From positions 2,542,001-2,606,000 of the forward strand of contig OZ245013.1 in NCBI GenBank assembly GCA_965223675.1: DNA of 64,000 nucleotides, read 5' to 3'. Position 1 is the first letter of the stretch. The number at the start of each line of letters is the position of its first letter. The notes below the pieces were generated by a model, which saw nothing but the letters and a program-made list of their open reading frames with translations, did no database searches and was not told where the DNA came from. Made by a program: the position numbers and the translations under genes. This DNA is from JAGQKC01 sp965223675 (GTDB lineage Bacteria; Nitrospirota; Nitrospiria; Nitrospirales; UBA8639). This document shows positions 1 through 8,477 of this stretch, one piece after another.

Positions 1-1
1 C

Positions 2-469
2 CGCGAATCGTCGAACATCAATCCCGCGTTTTCCTCAGAGAGTCGTGATGCGTTTAACAATATGCTGGGGTTCATTCATGCCTTTAGATTTGCGAGTGAT
101 ACAGTTCTCCTTCGTATTGGATACCAATATGATAATGAAAGCACGGACGGAAGCGCATTTTCATATCGGGGCGATCGACTCCTCACTGGTGGACAGGTCA
201 CCTTGCCCTGGGGAGAAGTCACCTTACGCTATGACTATGATATTCATTGGCGGGATTACAAAAATAACCAAACCTTTTTCACGGATCGCAACGGAAATTT
301 GCGTGACCGATACGACAAACAACAGACGCATCTCGTGCAACTGGTGAAACCTTTACCCAATGATTTTTCTCTCACCTTTCAGTATCAGGGGATCCGCAAT
401 AAATCTCGAGTGCCGATTTACGATTACACCAAAAACGCATTTACCGCAATTCTGACTTGGACATATTAA
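2..469 (+). CDS. C-terminal part of an outer-membrane beta-barrel protein (5' truncated by window)
   Basis: The reading frame is open from base 2 to the stop at 467-469, so only the last ~155 residues are present. The sequence alternates polar and aromatic residues in short stretches typical of antiparallel barrel strands (for example FRFASDTVLLRIGYQY and GEVTLRYDYDIHW) and ends in the aromatic pattern TWTY, a normal C-terminal signal for BAM-mediated insertion into the outer membrane. The N-terminal portion, which might hold TPR repeats or a plug, lies outside the window, so the family cannot be named. The next gene on the same strand starts about 480 bases further on, so an operon link is unlikely. 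Confidence 0.6.
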   Translation, partial: RESSNINPAFSSESRDAFNNMLGFIHAFRFASDTVLLRIGYQYDNESTDGSAFSYRGDRLLTGGQVTLPWGEVTLRYDYDIHWRDYKNNQTFFTDRNGNLRDRYDKQQTHLVQLVKPLPNDFSLTFQYQGIRNKSRVPIYDYTKNAFTAILTWTY

Positions 470-539
470 AAGGATAGACTATCGTAACTGTAGACGTCGC
501 GGCTTCCAAGTCTGAATGAGTGGAGAATAGATGATAAAT

Positions 540-749
540 CATTACCATCGTCGAAAACTCTTCTTCGGATACTGTTCAAGCTGATATCTCAACACTCGAC
601 CCTTTCAGCGAGTCAGATTGAGGTGCGCGGTTCTATTCCGGACATCTCGAAGCAGGCGGTCGTCCTTTATCGTAAATCAAACAGACGGAGTGCTTTGGGC
701 TTTAGCCGATGAGCACACTAGTCTAAAACCAACGATCGCTTTCGATTAA
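540..749 (+). pseudogene. Possible frameshifted remnant, perhaps of an RND-efflux membrane-fusion protein
   Basis: No intact gene is visible between 470 and 948. One frame reads IEVRGSIPDISKQAVVLYRK up to about 673; the adjacent frame continues with QTDGVLWALADEHTSLKP and stops at 747-749. Joined by one frameshift, the two pieces resemble the 'QAVV...DG..WVVD' stretch near the C-terminus of HlyD/AcrA-type periplasmic adaptor proteins. There is no start codon with a ribosome-binding site. The match rests on pattern memory only and is weak. Confidence 0.2.
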
Positions 750-948
750 GATAAATCCTTGCTTCTTGTTGATACATTCAAGACATTTAATGAATGATCC
801 ACTGGTCATTTGTACATATTCGAAGTGATGCAACAATTGGGTTGAAATTCTAGATACGGTCACTTTACATATCTTTCTGTCCAGTGAATGGTCGAGAAAA
901 ATGATATGATCATACGAGAAAATAGCGGAAAAGTATAAAGGCAAAATA

Positions 949-2298
949 ATGATAGAACTGAGAGTCTACTTAGAAACAACCTTAATACAACGAGCCACAC
1001 TCACAAAAAACCGCATTACGATCGGACGATCCGAAGACAATGACGTTGTGCTATCTAATCGCCATGTGTCTCGCTTGGAAGCCATCATTCAACATGATGG
1101 CGAGACCATTACCCTCATCGACAAGAGCAAGAACGGCATATTACTCGATAGCAAACGGATCTCAGAATCAGTCGTCTTACCCTCAAAGTGTAAACTCGAG
1201 ATCTATCCATTCACGATTGAATGTCTTTGCCATTCGGAAGATATCACTATTCCTATTCCAAAACCATCTGAACCTATAACCATATCCCAAGCTGTTAGTG
1301 AGGTCCCACCGAGACAGTCCTCAACAGCAACTCTGCATTTCACTGGGCTGGTGGGAGAAAGCCCACCCATGCAGCAGTTGTATCAGCTCATTCATGATGT
1401 CGGCGATACCCCTGCAACGATCCTAATTCATGGGGAACATGGCACGGGGAAAGAATTAGTGGCACGTGCCCTACATGACGTCAGTCAGCGACGAAATGAA
1501 ATATTTGTGCCTGTGAATTGCGCAGCCATACCCTTAGACCTTATTGAAAGTGAACTATTCGGGTATGAAAAAGGCGCGTTTACTGGAGCATTAGCTGCAA
1601 AACTAGGGAAAATAGAGGCCGCCAGGAACGGGACGTTATTCCTTGATGAAATCGGTGAGCTGAGTATGAGCGCGCAAGCGAAGTTGCTTCGATTTCTTCA
1701 AGAAAAATCGGTGATGAAATTAGGAAGTGCTAAAGAGATGCCAGTCGACACACGGGTCATAACTGCGACAAATAGAGATTTAAGCAGAGCCGTCGATGCG
1801 GGAGACTTTCGTGCGGACCTTTATTATAGATTAAAAGTGGTTCAGATTGCTCTTCCACCGCTTAGACAACATCCAGAAGACATTCCATTGCTTGTCACCC
1901 ACTTCACTAAGAAAATTACCAACGAATTGGACCTGAAGAATCAACCAACATATACAGATGATGCAATGTACCTACTGAAAATCTCTTCATGGCCTGGTAA
2001 TGTCCGTCAATTAGAAAACACGCTTTACAGTGCCATTCTACGGTCACGGACATCAATGATTATCGACAAACCCTTATTGTTACAGGATATGTCTAACGAG
2101 GAAGCAGAACCAGAAAGTGCAGATGCTGCTCCATTTGATAAGGTCAATAAACAGACACTCCTTGAAGTGTTAACCCAGCAGCAATGGGATACATCTAAAG
2201 CAGCAGAAATTCTAAAGGTGAGTCGGGGGACGATATACTATAAGATGAAGAAATATGGTATTGAAACACCACGACCATCATCTCGTAGCGGTGCGTAA
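949..2298 (+). CDS. FHA domain-containing sigma-54-dependent transcriptional activator
   Basis: This 449-residue protein has an N-terminal FHA phosphothreonine-binding domain (residues ~20-95, with GRS at 26-28 and the conserved NRHVSR at 37-42), a sigma-54 AAA+ ATPase core (~130-360) and a Fis-type helix-turn-helix at ~405-440. The AAA+ core has Walker A GEHGTGKE at 162-169, the sigma-54 contact loop GAFTGA at 209-214 and Walker B LFLDEIGE. It should bind DNA upstream of sigma-54 promoters and open the complex with ATP. An FHA input domain in place of a response-regulator receiver suggests control by a Ser/Thr kinase, and one is encoded at 46064-48913. The ATG at 949 follows an AAAGG at a suitable distance. 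The gene stands alone. Its targets are not evident, but a sigma-54-like promoter is present at 23091. Confidence 0.93.
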   Translation: MIELRVYLETTLIQRATLTKNRITIGRSEDNDVVLSNRHVSRLEAIIQHDGETITLIDKSKNGILLDSKRISESVVLPSKCKLEIYPFTIECLCHSEDITIPIPKPSEPITISQAVSEVPPRQSSTATLHFTGLVGESPPMQQLYQLIHDVGDTPATILIHGEHGTGKELVARALHDVSQRRNEIFVPVNCAAIPLDLIESELFGYEKGAFTGALAAKLGKIEAARNGTLFLDEIGELSMSAQAKLLRFLQEKSVMKLGSAKEMPVDTRVITATNRDLSRAVDAGDFRADLYYRLKVVQIALPPLRQHPEDIPLLVTHFTKKITNELDLKNQPTYTDDAMYLLKISSWPGNVRQLENTLYSAILRSRTSMIIDKPLLLQDMSNEEAEPESADAAPFDKVNKQTLLEVLTQQQWDTSKAAEILKVSRGTIYYKMKKYGIETPRPSSRSGA

Positions 2299-2359
2299 TC
2301 TCGTTCGAATACGCGTATTGTCGCAGGAATGCATTTTTTTCTGTCCATACACGCCTCTA

Positions 2360-2707
2360 TCATCGAGTGATCACGACGCACCTTCAGCCGCCTTTGGATT
2401 GATAGTTCACGTTTCTACCACCAGTTTGATATGCATCTTCCTTCTCGGAACTATGTTTTTCTCTGCTCGCATCACGACGGCGGCAACCAACGCCAGGTCA
2501 ATTCCAGTATGCAACAGAATTTCCATCCGCTGTCCGGCTTGGGCTAATGGGGACACGTTCCCAAGACCTGGTTTAGCTTCATCCATAAATGTTTCCAACC
2601 TTCGAATATCTTCCTGAGTCTTCGAAACACCAGACATTGTGGATAACATGTCACATCCTCCTATAGGGGTAAAACTCTAGTTAAGCCTCTAGTCATCACT
2701 GAGTTAG
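2360..2707. repeat. Duplicated segment, copy 1 (pairs with 3785-4132)
   Basis: About 345 bases covering a small minus-strand gene, its Shine-Dalgarno region and flanks on both sides are recognisably similar to 3785-4132. The similarity continues past the stop codon (ATCGAGTG.TCACGAC) and upstream of the start (CATCCTCCTATA, then AGTTAA.CCTCT). A whole locus was therefore duplicated, not only the coding part. Confidence 0.75.
2407..2649 (-). CDS. Small conserved protein of unknown function, paralogue 1 (80 aa)
   Basis: I do not recognise the family. The gene is real because an ideal AGGAGG lies 7 bases before the ATG and a second copy at 3827-4069 conserves the protein better than chance: both share MSGVSKTQEDIR, LETFM, RMEILLHTGID and LVAAVVMR, and end in KKMHIKLVVE-type or related residues. 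The protein has a helical N-terminal half, a short hydrophobic segment (DLALVAAVVM) and a basic C-terminus. There is no signal peptide, so it is probably cytoplasmic or peripherally membrane-bound. The gene converges with the FHA-sigma54 activator, with about 110 bases between their ends. Confidence 0.7.
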   Translation of the reverse strand: MLSTMSGVSKTQEDIRRLETFMDEAKPGLGNVSPLAQAGQRMEILLHTGIDLALVAAVVMRAEKNIVPRRKMHIKLVVET

Positions 2708-2893
2708 CATAAAATGTCGGTTGTAGATTCAGCCTGATATGCTCTGTGAGCTGATCAGGCTGAGCGCCAAGACCAACGAGAAAACTCCAAAATTGATATA
2801 CATAAGTCATTCTTCGTCTCTGGGACTGTTGAATAATGACGATACCCCAAGCCATATGTGGCCAAGAAGCCATTGACACCCAAAAGCCTCGGA

Positions 2894-3011
2894 GGCTGTT
2901 CAAAAAAGTCCGTCCAGCAAGGCCACAGCCATTTTGACGCGCGCAGCGTACTGGCATTACGTGAGCACCGCGAAATGGCGAGAACGCCGCTGGTGGCTTT
3001 TTTCAACAGCC
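2894..3011. repeat. Short dispersed structured repeat, copy 1 (~118 bp)
   Basis: The element is bounded by near-perfect inverted ends: GGCTGTTCAAAAAAG at the left and CTTTTTTCAACAGCC at the right. Its body is the reverse complement of the element at 41260-41381, at a high level of identity. It has no gene of its own; short open frames across it are incidental. It resembles a MITE or a REP/BIME-like palindromic unit, and lies between the two small paralogues. Confidence 0.75.
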
Positions 3012-3448
3012 CCTCTCTCTAAACCCCAAATAGTGGTGTTGTCCTTGTAGCCATGCATACAATATCTTGCTCTTATTTTGGATTGATAAAGATGAATTAC
3101 TTGATATTACGAGGGATACGCCCATTTTGGATTTCCTTTTTCAGAAATTATTTTAATTTCTTCTACTCCCCTCTATCTTTATAAGAGATATTCCATGCTC
3201 TACTTGAACACTCAGCAAGAGACGATTCAAAACTCAATTATTAGAAAATTGTTGCGGAGACCCAGTGAAAATCCCGTGTATCGACGACTAAATATCCTGA
3301 GCAAAGTTAATACAAAGGGATGACAGACGTCCCGGCAACGACCGGTCTTTATAAGACCCATTTCCAGATGTGCGGCTGAACGTACTTTCACCTTGTATAA
3401 TCCAAGGACGAATGATAGGACTCACAGGTTTGGCTTCATACCGTAGTG
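3012..3448. other. Intergenic stretch with no supported gene
   Basis: These bases are AT-rich and contain only very short open frames. A 15-base palindrome GGTCTTTATAAGACC at 3344-3358 is the only structure noted. No riboswitch consensus or promoter could be supported. Confidence 0.5.
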
Positions 3449-3619
3449 ATGGCACTCACATGCTCTCAGCACCTGAACTCATTGATTAAGAGAGAAGGAA
3501 CAGATTTTATCGGTTGGCTCGTCGTTCTGGATGGAGAGTATCACCAGAAAGAAATCGAAACCGTTTATCACGCTGTGTATGCAGAAGATGGATATCGGAT
3601 ACAGACAGCTCTTATCTAA
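3449..3619 (+). CDS. Possible 56-aa protein or gene fragment
   Basis: A short frame starts at the ATG at 3449 and ends with TAA at 3617-3619. Its composition looks protein-like (LIKREGTDFIGWLVVLDGEY followed by a helix with KEIETVYHAVYAEDGY). There is no clear ribosome-binding site; the frame also stays open slightly upstream, to a stop at 3416. It could be a small soluble alpha/beta protein or the tail of a decayed gene. I do not recognise it. Confidence 0.35.
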   Translation: MALTCSQHLNSLIKREGTDFIGWLVVLDGEYHQKEIETVYHAVYAEDGYRIQTALI

Positions 3620-3784
3620 AAATTAAAATGACAAGACACCTACCGATGTTCTCATCATCATGTCTCACGATGTTTCATTGAAATTTTGTGCATCTCAATA
3701 CAACCAACAGGAAGAAAAAACGTCGCCATACCTATACGGTCGAAGAAATAGTTTTTCTTCTTTCCGAATATCTCTCTACCATCG

Positions 3785-4132
3785 AGTGTTCACGACACGC
3801 CTTCTCTGCCTCCCTATTTCTGTTGCTCACGCTTCTACCACAAGTTTGATATGCATCTTTTTACTCGGCACTATGCTTTTCTCTGTTCGCATCACGACAG
3901 CAGCGACCAACGCCACGTCAATTCCCGTATGCAAGAGAATCTCCATCCGTTCCCCCGCTTGAGCAGCTGGAGGCACATCTCCATGACCTGGTTTTGCTCC
4001 AGCCATAAATGTTTCCAAATTTCGAATATCCTCCTGAGTCTTCGAAACACCAGACATTGTGGCTAACATGTCTCATCCTCCTATAAAACTAAAATACGAG
4101 TTAAACCTCTTGCTATCACCCATTGAGCCTCA
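3785..4132. repeat. Duplicated segment, copy 2 (pairs with 2360-2707)
   Basis: This is the second copy of the duplicated small-gene locus. It keeps the Shine-Dalgarno region, coding frame and both flanks, but has diverged by many substitutions. The duplication is therefore not recent and the coding frame has been maintained. Confidence 0.75.
3827..4069 (-). CDS. Small conserved protein of unknown function, paralogue 2 (80 aa)
   Basis: This is a paralogue of the protein at 2407-2649, with the same length and no indels. Most differences are conservative or lie in the central variable region (AKPGLGNVSPLAQ versus AKPGHGDVPPAAQ). AGGAGG lies 7 bases before the ATG, as in the first copy. Retention of frame, length and ribosome-binding site in both copies argues for function. 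The role is unknown; a hydrophobic VALVAAVVM segment could be a buried helix or a weak membrane contact. Confidence 0.7.
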   Translation of the reverse strand: MLATMSGVSKTQEDIRNLETFMAGAKPGHGDVPPAAQAGERMEILLHTGIDVALVAAVVMRTEKSIVPSKKMHIKLVVEA

Positions 4133-4793
4133 AACAAATGACTCTGTCAGTTTGCAATCTGTTGACTGTAGATTTCTCAGTTTCTCAGCCGGCTAAATAA
4201 TGATTGAGCAAGAACAGTACCTCAAGGAGTCATTTCAAGCTTTGCCGAGGAAAGTTCGGAGACGAGTCAAAACCCAATGACTTTACTGAGAAATTTCTGA
4301 ATTAAGTTTTTTACAACTTAGAACTTCTGAAGATATCAGGGTAGGAAAAATTCAAATTCTTGAAACATTTTCTAAAACATTTAAAAAGGTACGGCTAACT
4401 TTTTGTGAGAAGTTCTCTTTCGCGCACGAACATCAGTTGAAGTCTTCCTCTTGGTGAAAATTTTTCCTCTCATACAGTCTTCGACCAATCGACTCCTCTT
4501 CATATAAGGACACCCAGAAGCGGAGAATATAGTATCTTGTTATTCCTCATTTACATGAAATCGACTTCGGACCTTCCTTAGAGCAATCATGTCTCCTGTC
4601 ATCAGGCAGTCATCCAGCATGACAGGAGCGTGCGATTAGCGTTGAATTGTTATTTGGTGTTGTTATCAGATGTCGGACTACGAAGGAACTCGTTAACAGT
4701 GGAGATATAGAGTAGACGTTGATTATGTCGTGATAAAAACGTGATCGAGAAAGAAGGACAAAGGAGGGATATACGAGGTTGACACTGACTGTG
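4133..4793. other. Intergenic region with one strong hairpin
   Basis: About 660 AT-rich bases hold no supported gene. The only clear structure is an inverted repeat, CTCCTGTCAT at 4593-4602 and ATGACAGGAG at 4619-4628 (10-bp stem, 16-base loop). It has no following T-run, so it is not a standard intrinsic terminator. Confidence 0.5.
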
Positions 4794-5711
4794 CTATTCT
4801 TTCAAGGCCTGCTCGTGTTCTATAATCTCAGGACTCTTAGTGAAGAGAGATGCTGAACCTCCGGATAGAATCCGCACGCCACGTTTCCCATTCTGCTGTT
4901 TGGTACCCTCAAAACCTTTTTTTAAGGTTTTCACGTAAGTCTTGCTATCACTCACCATATCATTTGTTTGTAATTCCTTGGAGAAAGGGCGAGTACTGAC
5001 GAGGGCCTTAATGACTTCTTCTCCAAAAGGCCCACTGATAATAAAACGTTCTGGCGAATCATCTGAGCCGAAAACGTATGTCACGCCTTTTTTGATTCTT
5101 GCTTGTTTCCGAAACACATTCGGCACTAGATGAACGACTGTCCCGTCAGCTTGAAAATAATCAAGCTTCAAATAAGCATCTTGGTTCGACTGGACGTACA
5201 CCTCTAAGTGTTCGTCTTCTACGTAACGTCCATCAGGTTTGTTCAACCACACTTTCACGCCAGCAGTCGAACCCGGATTGAAGTCGGACGAGAGCAGTTC
5301 CTCTTTGATGACTTTTTGTTTTTTCCTTCTGTCCACTTCCTCCTTGACCGAAGTTGGAGCCAACATTCCTGTGATACGCACACAAATTTCCTGTCCATTC
5401 TTTTTGATATCTTCGACTTGAATTTGTTCCAACATTCCAGCACTGATGCTGTGAATAGAGTCCTTTTTCAACTGAAAATCTTGCACCTCGGATGACGATT
5501 CAACCCAAACTCTGTAACTACTCACAGCGCGCTCCCGCGCTCGCGCCAAGGCCTTCTCTTTAGCTTTACTTGGAGTTTCATCGTCGCCATAGGTATAACA
5601 ACCAAGACCTTTCACAGGTTCAAGCTCGCTCGCTTCAACGGCAAATGACCAGCCTATGCCAACAGACACGATCAACATCAGACTCAGGATTTTCCGCGAT
5701 GTACTTCTCAT
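4794..5711 (-). CDS. Exported protein with DUF4384-like domain
   Basis: This is a 305-residue protein when started at the ATG at 5711, which has GGAGG about 11 bases upstream and begins a signal peptide (MRSTSRKILSLMLIVSVGIG, cleavage near VEAS). The frame stays open further upstream, but that extension would bury the signal. The N-terminal half has an LPP20/FlgT-like helix rich in Ala/Arg/Lys (KAKEKALARARERAVSSYRV) followed by a beta segment. The C-terminal half has the DUF4384 pattern: VWLNKPDGRYVEDEHLEVYV, then AYLKLDYFQADGTVVHLVPN and GPFGEEVIKALVSTRPF. DUF4384 proteins are envelope-associated and often occur near kinases, CHAT proteins and adhesin loci; their exact role is not established. 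It lies downstream of, and probably with, the LPP20-like gene at 5971-6843. Confidence 0.75.
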   Translation of the reverse strand: MRSTSRKILSLMLIVSVGIGWSFAVEASELEPVKGLGCYTYGDDETPSKAKEKALARARERAVSSYRVWVESSSEVQDFQLKKDSIHSISAGMLEQIQVEDIKKNGQEICVRITGMLAPTSVKEEVDRRKKQKVIKEELLSSDFNPGSTAGVKVWLNKPDGRYVEDEHLEVYVQSNQDAYLKLDYFQADGTVVHLVPNVFRKQARIKKGVTYVFGSDDSPERFIISGPFGEEVIKALVSTRPFSKELQTNDMVSDSKTYVKTLKKGFEGTKQQNGKRGVRILSGGSASLFTKSPEIIEHEQALKE

Positions 5712-5970
5712 CTCTAACCTATCCTCCGCAATCACGACACCCCAAAAGGTGAAAAGTTGAATGAACAATCGACGAATTTCTTTGGCTCTTCTCTTTGTGC
5801 CTTCCACTTGATACTTAAGGGGCTCTTCGGTTTTCTTTTATGTCTAACTCTTTTCACATGAGAAGAGAATGCATTGCGTTGGCACAAAAGCAACGAATCA
5901 TAATCAGAGTGTAACGACTCGCCAGACAGGGCTAAAATCGACACCTATCAAATAAGGAATAGCCTCATGC

Positions 5971-6843
5971 CTATTGATCTAATACGATCAATACCTTTCC
6001 TTGCTTCATAAACTCCATATGTTCGGGTACAGCATGCAAGGTCTGAGCATCAGCATCACTGATGATGATATCGGCACCACTCGCTCGCAAAGCCGTCACC
6101 GTGAGAGGACGGCTCGTGACACGTTCATGCATCCGCGCAGCTTCTACATCTTGCATCCATCCAACCAAACCGTTTCGTTCAGCAATCTTGTCATCAACCC
6201 ACTCAGGACCGTACACGACACTCCCGTCGTCTACCAACAGCCTTGGACGCAAAGCCGTTTCAACCGGTACCCCTTGAGCGTTCACAACGAGACCAGTATA
6301 AATAGTATTATCTGGGGGACTGACGTCTGGCTTAGGCGGGATCGGCTTCGGTTCAGCCGTGGGTGTGGGAATGACTTCGTTACCCATAAATACATTGAGC
6401 CTCATCTCAACCATCACCTCGACCGAACCATCTGGAAATTCCTGCTCTTTGACAACTTGCGCACCTTTGATGATTCCTCGGACTTTCGTATCAATCGTAT
6501 CTTCTTCCACCATATAATTTTTGACTTGCGTCCGTGAGTCAATACGAATTCCCTCCACGATTTCTAGCAAGTTTCTATAAGCCACAACGCGAGCGGCCCG
6601 TTTAGCCATTCTGACAGACAGTCTTTTGTTCACGGCATTATCTGGGGGCGCACCAAACCCAGTGGCGCGTATCACCCCGTTTGTCCAGTCCACCTCACCT
6701 TTATCACCTATTTGCTCAACAATGCCGGCATTTGCATTTGATTGAGCCAACAGCACACCTTCGCGTCCCAAGACACTCACCACCGCGATAAAAAGTACAA
6801 GAGTCATAACAACATGGTGTGGTCTTACATTTCTGGTTTTCAT
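5971..6843 (-). CDS. LPP20-like exported protein
   Basis: This is a 290-residue protein using the ATG at 6843, preceded by GGGGGAAATC; the upstream in-frame alternative would add 11 residues ahead of the basic signal start. The signal peptide is MKTRNVRPHHVVMTLVLFIA with cleavage near LLAQS. Residues ~45-150 match the LPP20 pattern: DWTNGVIRATGFGAPP, then RMAKRAARVVAYRNLLEIVE and IRIDSRTQVKNYMV, ending in a beta strand VEVMVEMRLN. A proline-rich linker (~160-180) leads to a C-terminal domain (YTGLVVNAQGVPVETALRPR), seen in related envelope proteins. It has no lipobox, so it is probably periplasmic or outer-membrane associated. The gap of 260 bases to the DUF4384 gene leaves co-transcription possible. 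Confidence 0.75.
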   Translation of the reverse strand: MKTRNVRPHHVVMTLVLFIAVVSVLGREGVLLAQSNANAGIVEQIGDKGEVDWTNGVIRATGFGAPPDNAVNKRLSVRMAKRAARVVAYRNLLEIVEGIRIDSRTQVKNYMVEEDTIDTKVRGIIKGAQVVKEQEFPDGSVEVMVEMRLNVFMGNEVIPTPTAEPKPIPPKPDVSPPDNTIYTGLVVNAQGVPVETALRPRLLVDDGSVVYGPEWVDDKIAERNGLVGWMQDVEAARMHERVTSRPLTVTALRASGADIIISDADAQTLHAVPEHMEFMKQGKVLIVLDQ

Positions 6844-7602
6844 GATTTCCCCCATTACGAATATCAAATATGTCAAAAACAGAAGCCAAGGCTTTAGCCA
6901 GAGCGCTGTCTCAATCTCAAAAAGTTACAGCAAGCCTCGTACCATAGCAGAAAGCTTACAGATAAGAATTCGCATCAATCAAGGCGTTGCCTTCCATATC
7001 AATGGTTTTCGAGAGGAGGTCTCGCATGCCTAATCAATATCATCACTGCAAAAACCATGGTTTATTGCGTCCTCGACTACTGAAATTTTAAAGATCGATT
7101 TCAAAGATTTGAAATACCACATTCGCAGCACATTGACAGTAATCACCGTAGAACTGCTGATCCTCACCATTACATTCTCAACGGTCTCACAAGGGAAGCG
7201 AAACAGAAGAATGGAGACAATGTTCTATTGAATTAAATCAACTCAGATCACAAATGTTATCCAAATAGATACACCATGTATCTATTTGGATAACAAATTC
7301 ATTTTTCAAAGAATTTTTTCAGCACGATTCTAACTAAAATTTTGTTCCAGATGTACAAGAACTTCTGCTTTTAATAGGCATATCAGCACTTCTCCGTCGC
7401 GGAGATTAAAGTCGGTACTCGAATTGCTCTTCAATTAAATTGCACTTTCGTGGGAACAGGAAAATTTTCCTTGACTAAAAATTCTTCAAGGGTACAATCT
7501 CATTCTTTCTTTCTAAAGCACTCGACAAGAAGTTGGCCAATGAAAAATTTTCATCTGTCCCCTCCGGGATACTTATATTCTAATACTTTAGGAGGTGCTT
7601 AC
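6844..7602. promoter_or_regulatory. Divergent intergenic region with operator-like palindrome
   Basis: About 760 AT-rich bases separate the LPP20-like gene (minus) from the PEP-CTERM gene (plus). The region must hold the promoters for both. The clearest signal is the perfect palindrome at 7256-7294, listed separately. The PEP-CTERM frame is open from about 7450, but its real start is judged to be 7603. Confidence 0.5.
7256..7294. promoter_or_regulatory. Perfect 18-bp inverted repeat, operator-like
   Basis: GTTATCCAAATAGATACA (7256-7273) is followed by CCA and then its exact reverse complement TGTATCTATTTGGATAAC (7277-7294). A degenerate version with the same layout is found at 22613-22651. 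The lack of a T-run and its position in a divergent intergenic region favour a protein-binding site over a terminator. Confidence 0.5.
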
Positions 7603-8376
7603 ATGTATAAACAAATAAAGTTCTTGAGAACGGGCATTTTCCTATTAGGATTTTCTCTCGTAACAAATCAGGCTCTAGCTATCTCATTACTAGCTGAATT
7701 CTTGGACACAAGAGCAACAACGATTGGTGGAATGCCAGCTGAGGATAAGCTTGATGACGCCGGACTATCTGATAAGAAAAATCCTGCTACTACTGTCGTT
7801 AATTTTCTTTCTAATAAAGAAGGACAGCCAAAAGACTTACCTGGAGAGCCATTGGGGGCTACTCAAGTAATAACGGGCACTCCTTCCCCTAATAGTGTAA
7901 CCAATGATCCAACAACCATCACTTTTCGACCCATGGATTTTGATTTGAATAGTTGTGATACTTGCACGATAGGCCAGTTCGACATCTTTAACGGTCGCAA
8001 TCTTGTCGACACAACCGCAAAGAGTCTCATCATAGAATTCTCACTTCCTGATGGAGCTACAAGTTCGAATCTACCCGCAAAATTTTGGTTTTTTCTCGAC
8101 AACACACTAAACGATCCCGGGCTTGAACCAGACATCTTTACCCTCGCTAGAGCATCTAATCCCAATAACGAAACAAAAATCTTTTCAGTATTTGAAGACA
8201 TGGGAAAGGAAATGCTGCCGCTTCAAGTCAGCCTCACTGGTAGAGAAGCCATCCCGCAAACTATCGTACCCGAACCTAGTGCCATTTTACTCATCGGCAC
8301 TGGCCTTCTAGGACTATTGTTACGATATAGACTAGATCCAAAAAGAGTTATGCGAACGTCAGTTCTCAACATCTAA
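7603..8376 (+). CDS. PEP-CTERM sorting domain protein
   Basis: This is a 257-residue protein from the ATG at 7603, which has GGAGG 7 bases upstream. It has an N-terminal signal peptide (FLRTGIFLLGFSLVTNQALA) and a C-terminal PEP-CTERM segment: VPEPSAILLIGTGLLGLLL followed by the basic RYRLDPKR. Such proteins are cut and anchored or released by an exosortase, usually in exopolysaccharide-producing Gram-negatives; no exosortase is encoded in this window. The central part is beta-rich and has a CDTC cysteine pair that may form a disulfide. It directly precedes the giant TpsA1 gene (100 bases apart) on the same strand, suggesting a shared role at the surface. Confidence 0.85.
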   Translation: MYKQIKFLRTGIFLLGFSLVTNQALAISLLAEFLDTRATTIGGMPAEDKLDDAGLSDKKNPATTVVNFLSNKEGQPKDLPGEPLGATQVITGTPSPNSVTNDPTTITFRPMDFDLNSCDTCTIGQFDIFNGRNLVDTTAKSLIIEFSLPDGATSSNLPAKFWFFLDNTLNDPGLEPDIFTLARASNPNNETKIFSVFEDMGKEMLPLQVSLTGREAIPQTIVPEPSAILLIGTGLLGLLLRYRLDPKRVMRTSVLNI

Positions 8377-8477
8377 AAATTGATTGTGATTAAACTTTGA
8401 ACGCAAAGCAAAAAATAAGAATTCAATTAATAACTGCATATTATCTAAAGCTTGATGCGTGAAATACTAAGGAACTC

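Noticed and set aside
723..944. 73-aa minus-strand open frame
   Set aside because: No ribosome-binding site, no recognisable motif, composition looks random, and it fills the promoter region of the activator gene.
2661..3006. Minus-strand open frames of 83-98 aa
   Set aside because: They run across the dispersed structured repeat; a similar incidental frame appears on the plus strand in the 41260-41381 copy. Repeat conservation explains them.
3250..3460. Possible riboswitch or structured RNA (GACGTCCCGGCAACGACCGG region)
   Set aside because: Could not be matched to any known consensus and no gene with a ribosome-binding site follows at a suitable distance.
5732..5944. 70-aa minus-strand frame between the LPP20-like and DUF4384-like genes
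   Set aside because: No ribosome-binding site and no family resemblance; it overlaps the start of the DUF4384 gene in another frame.
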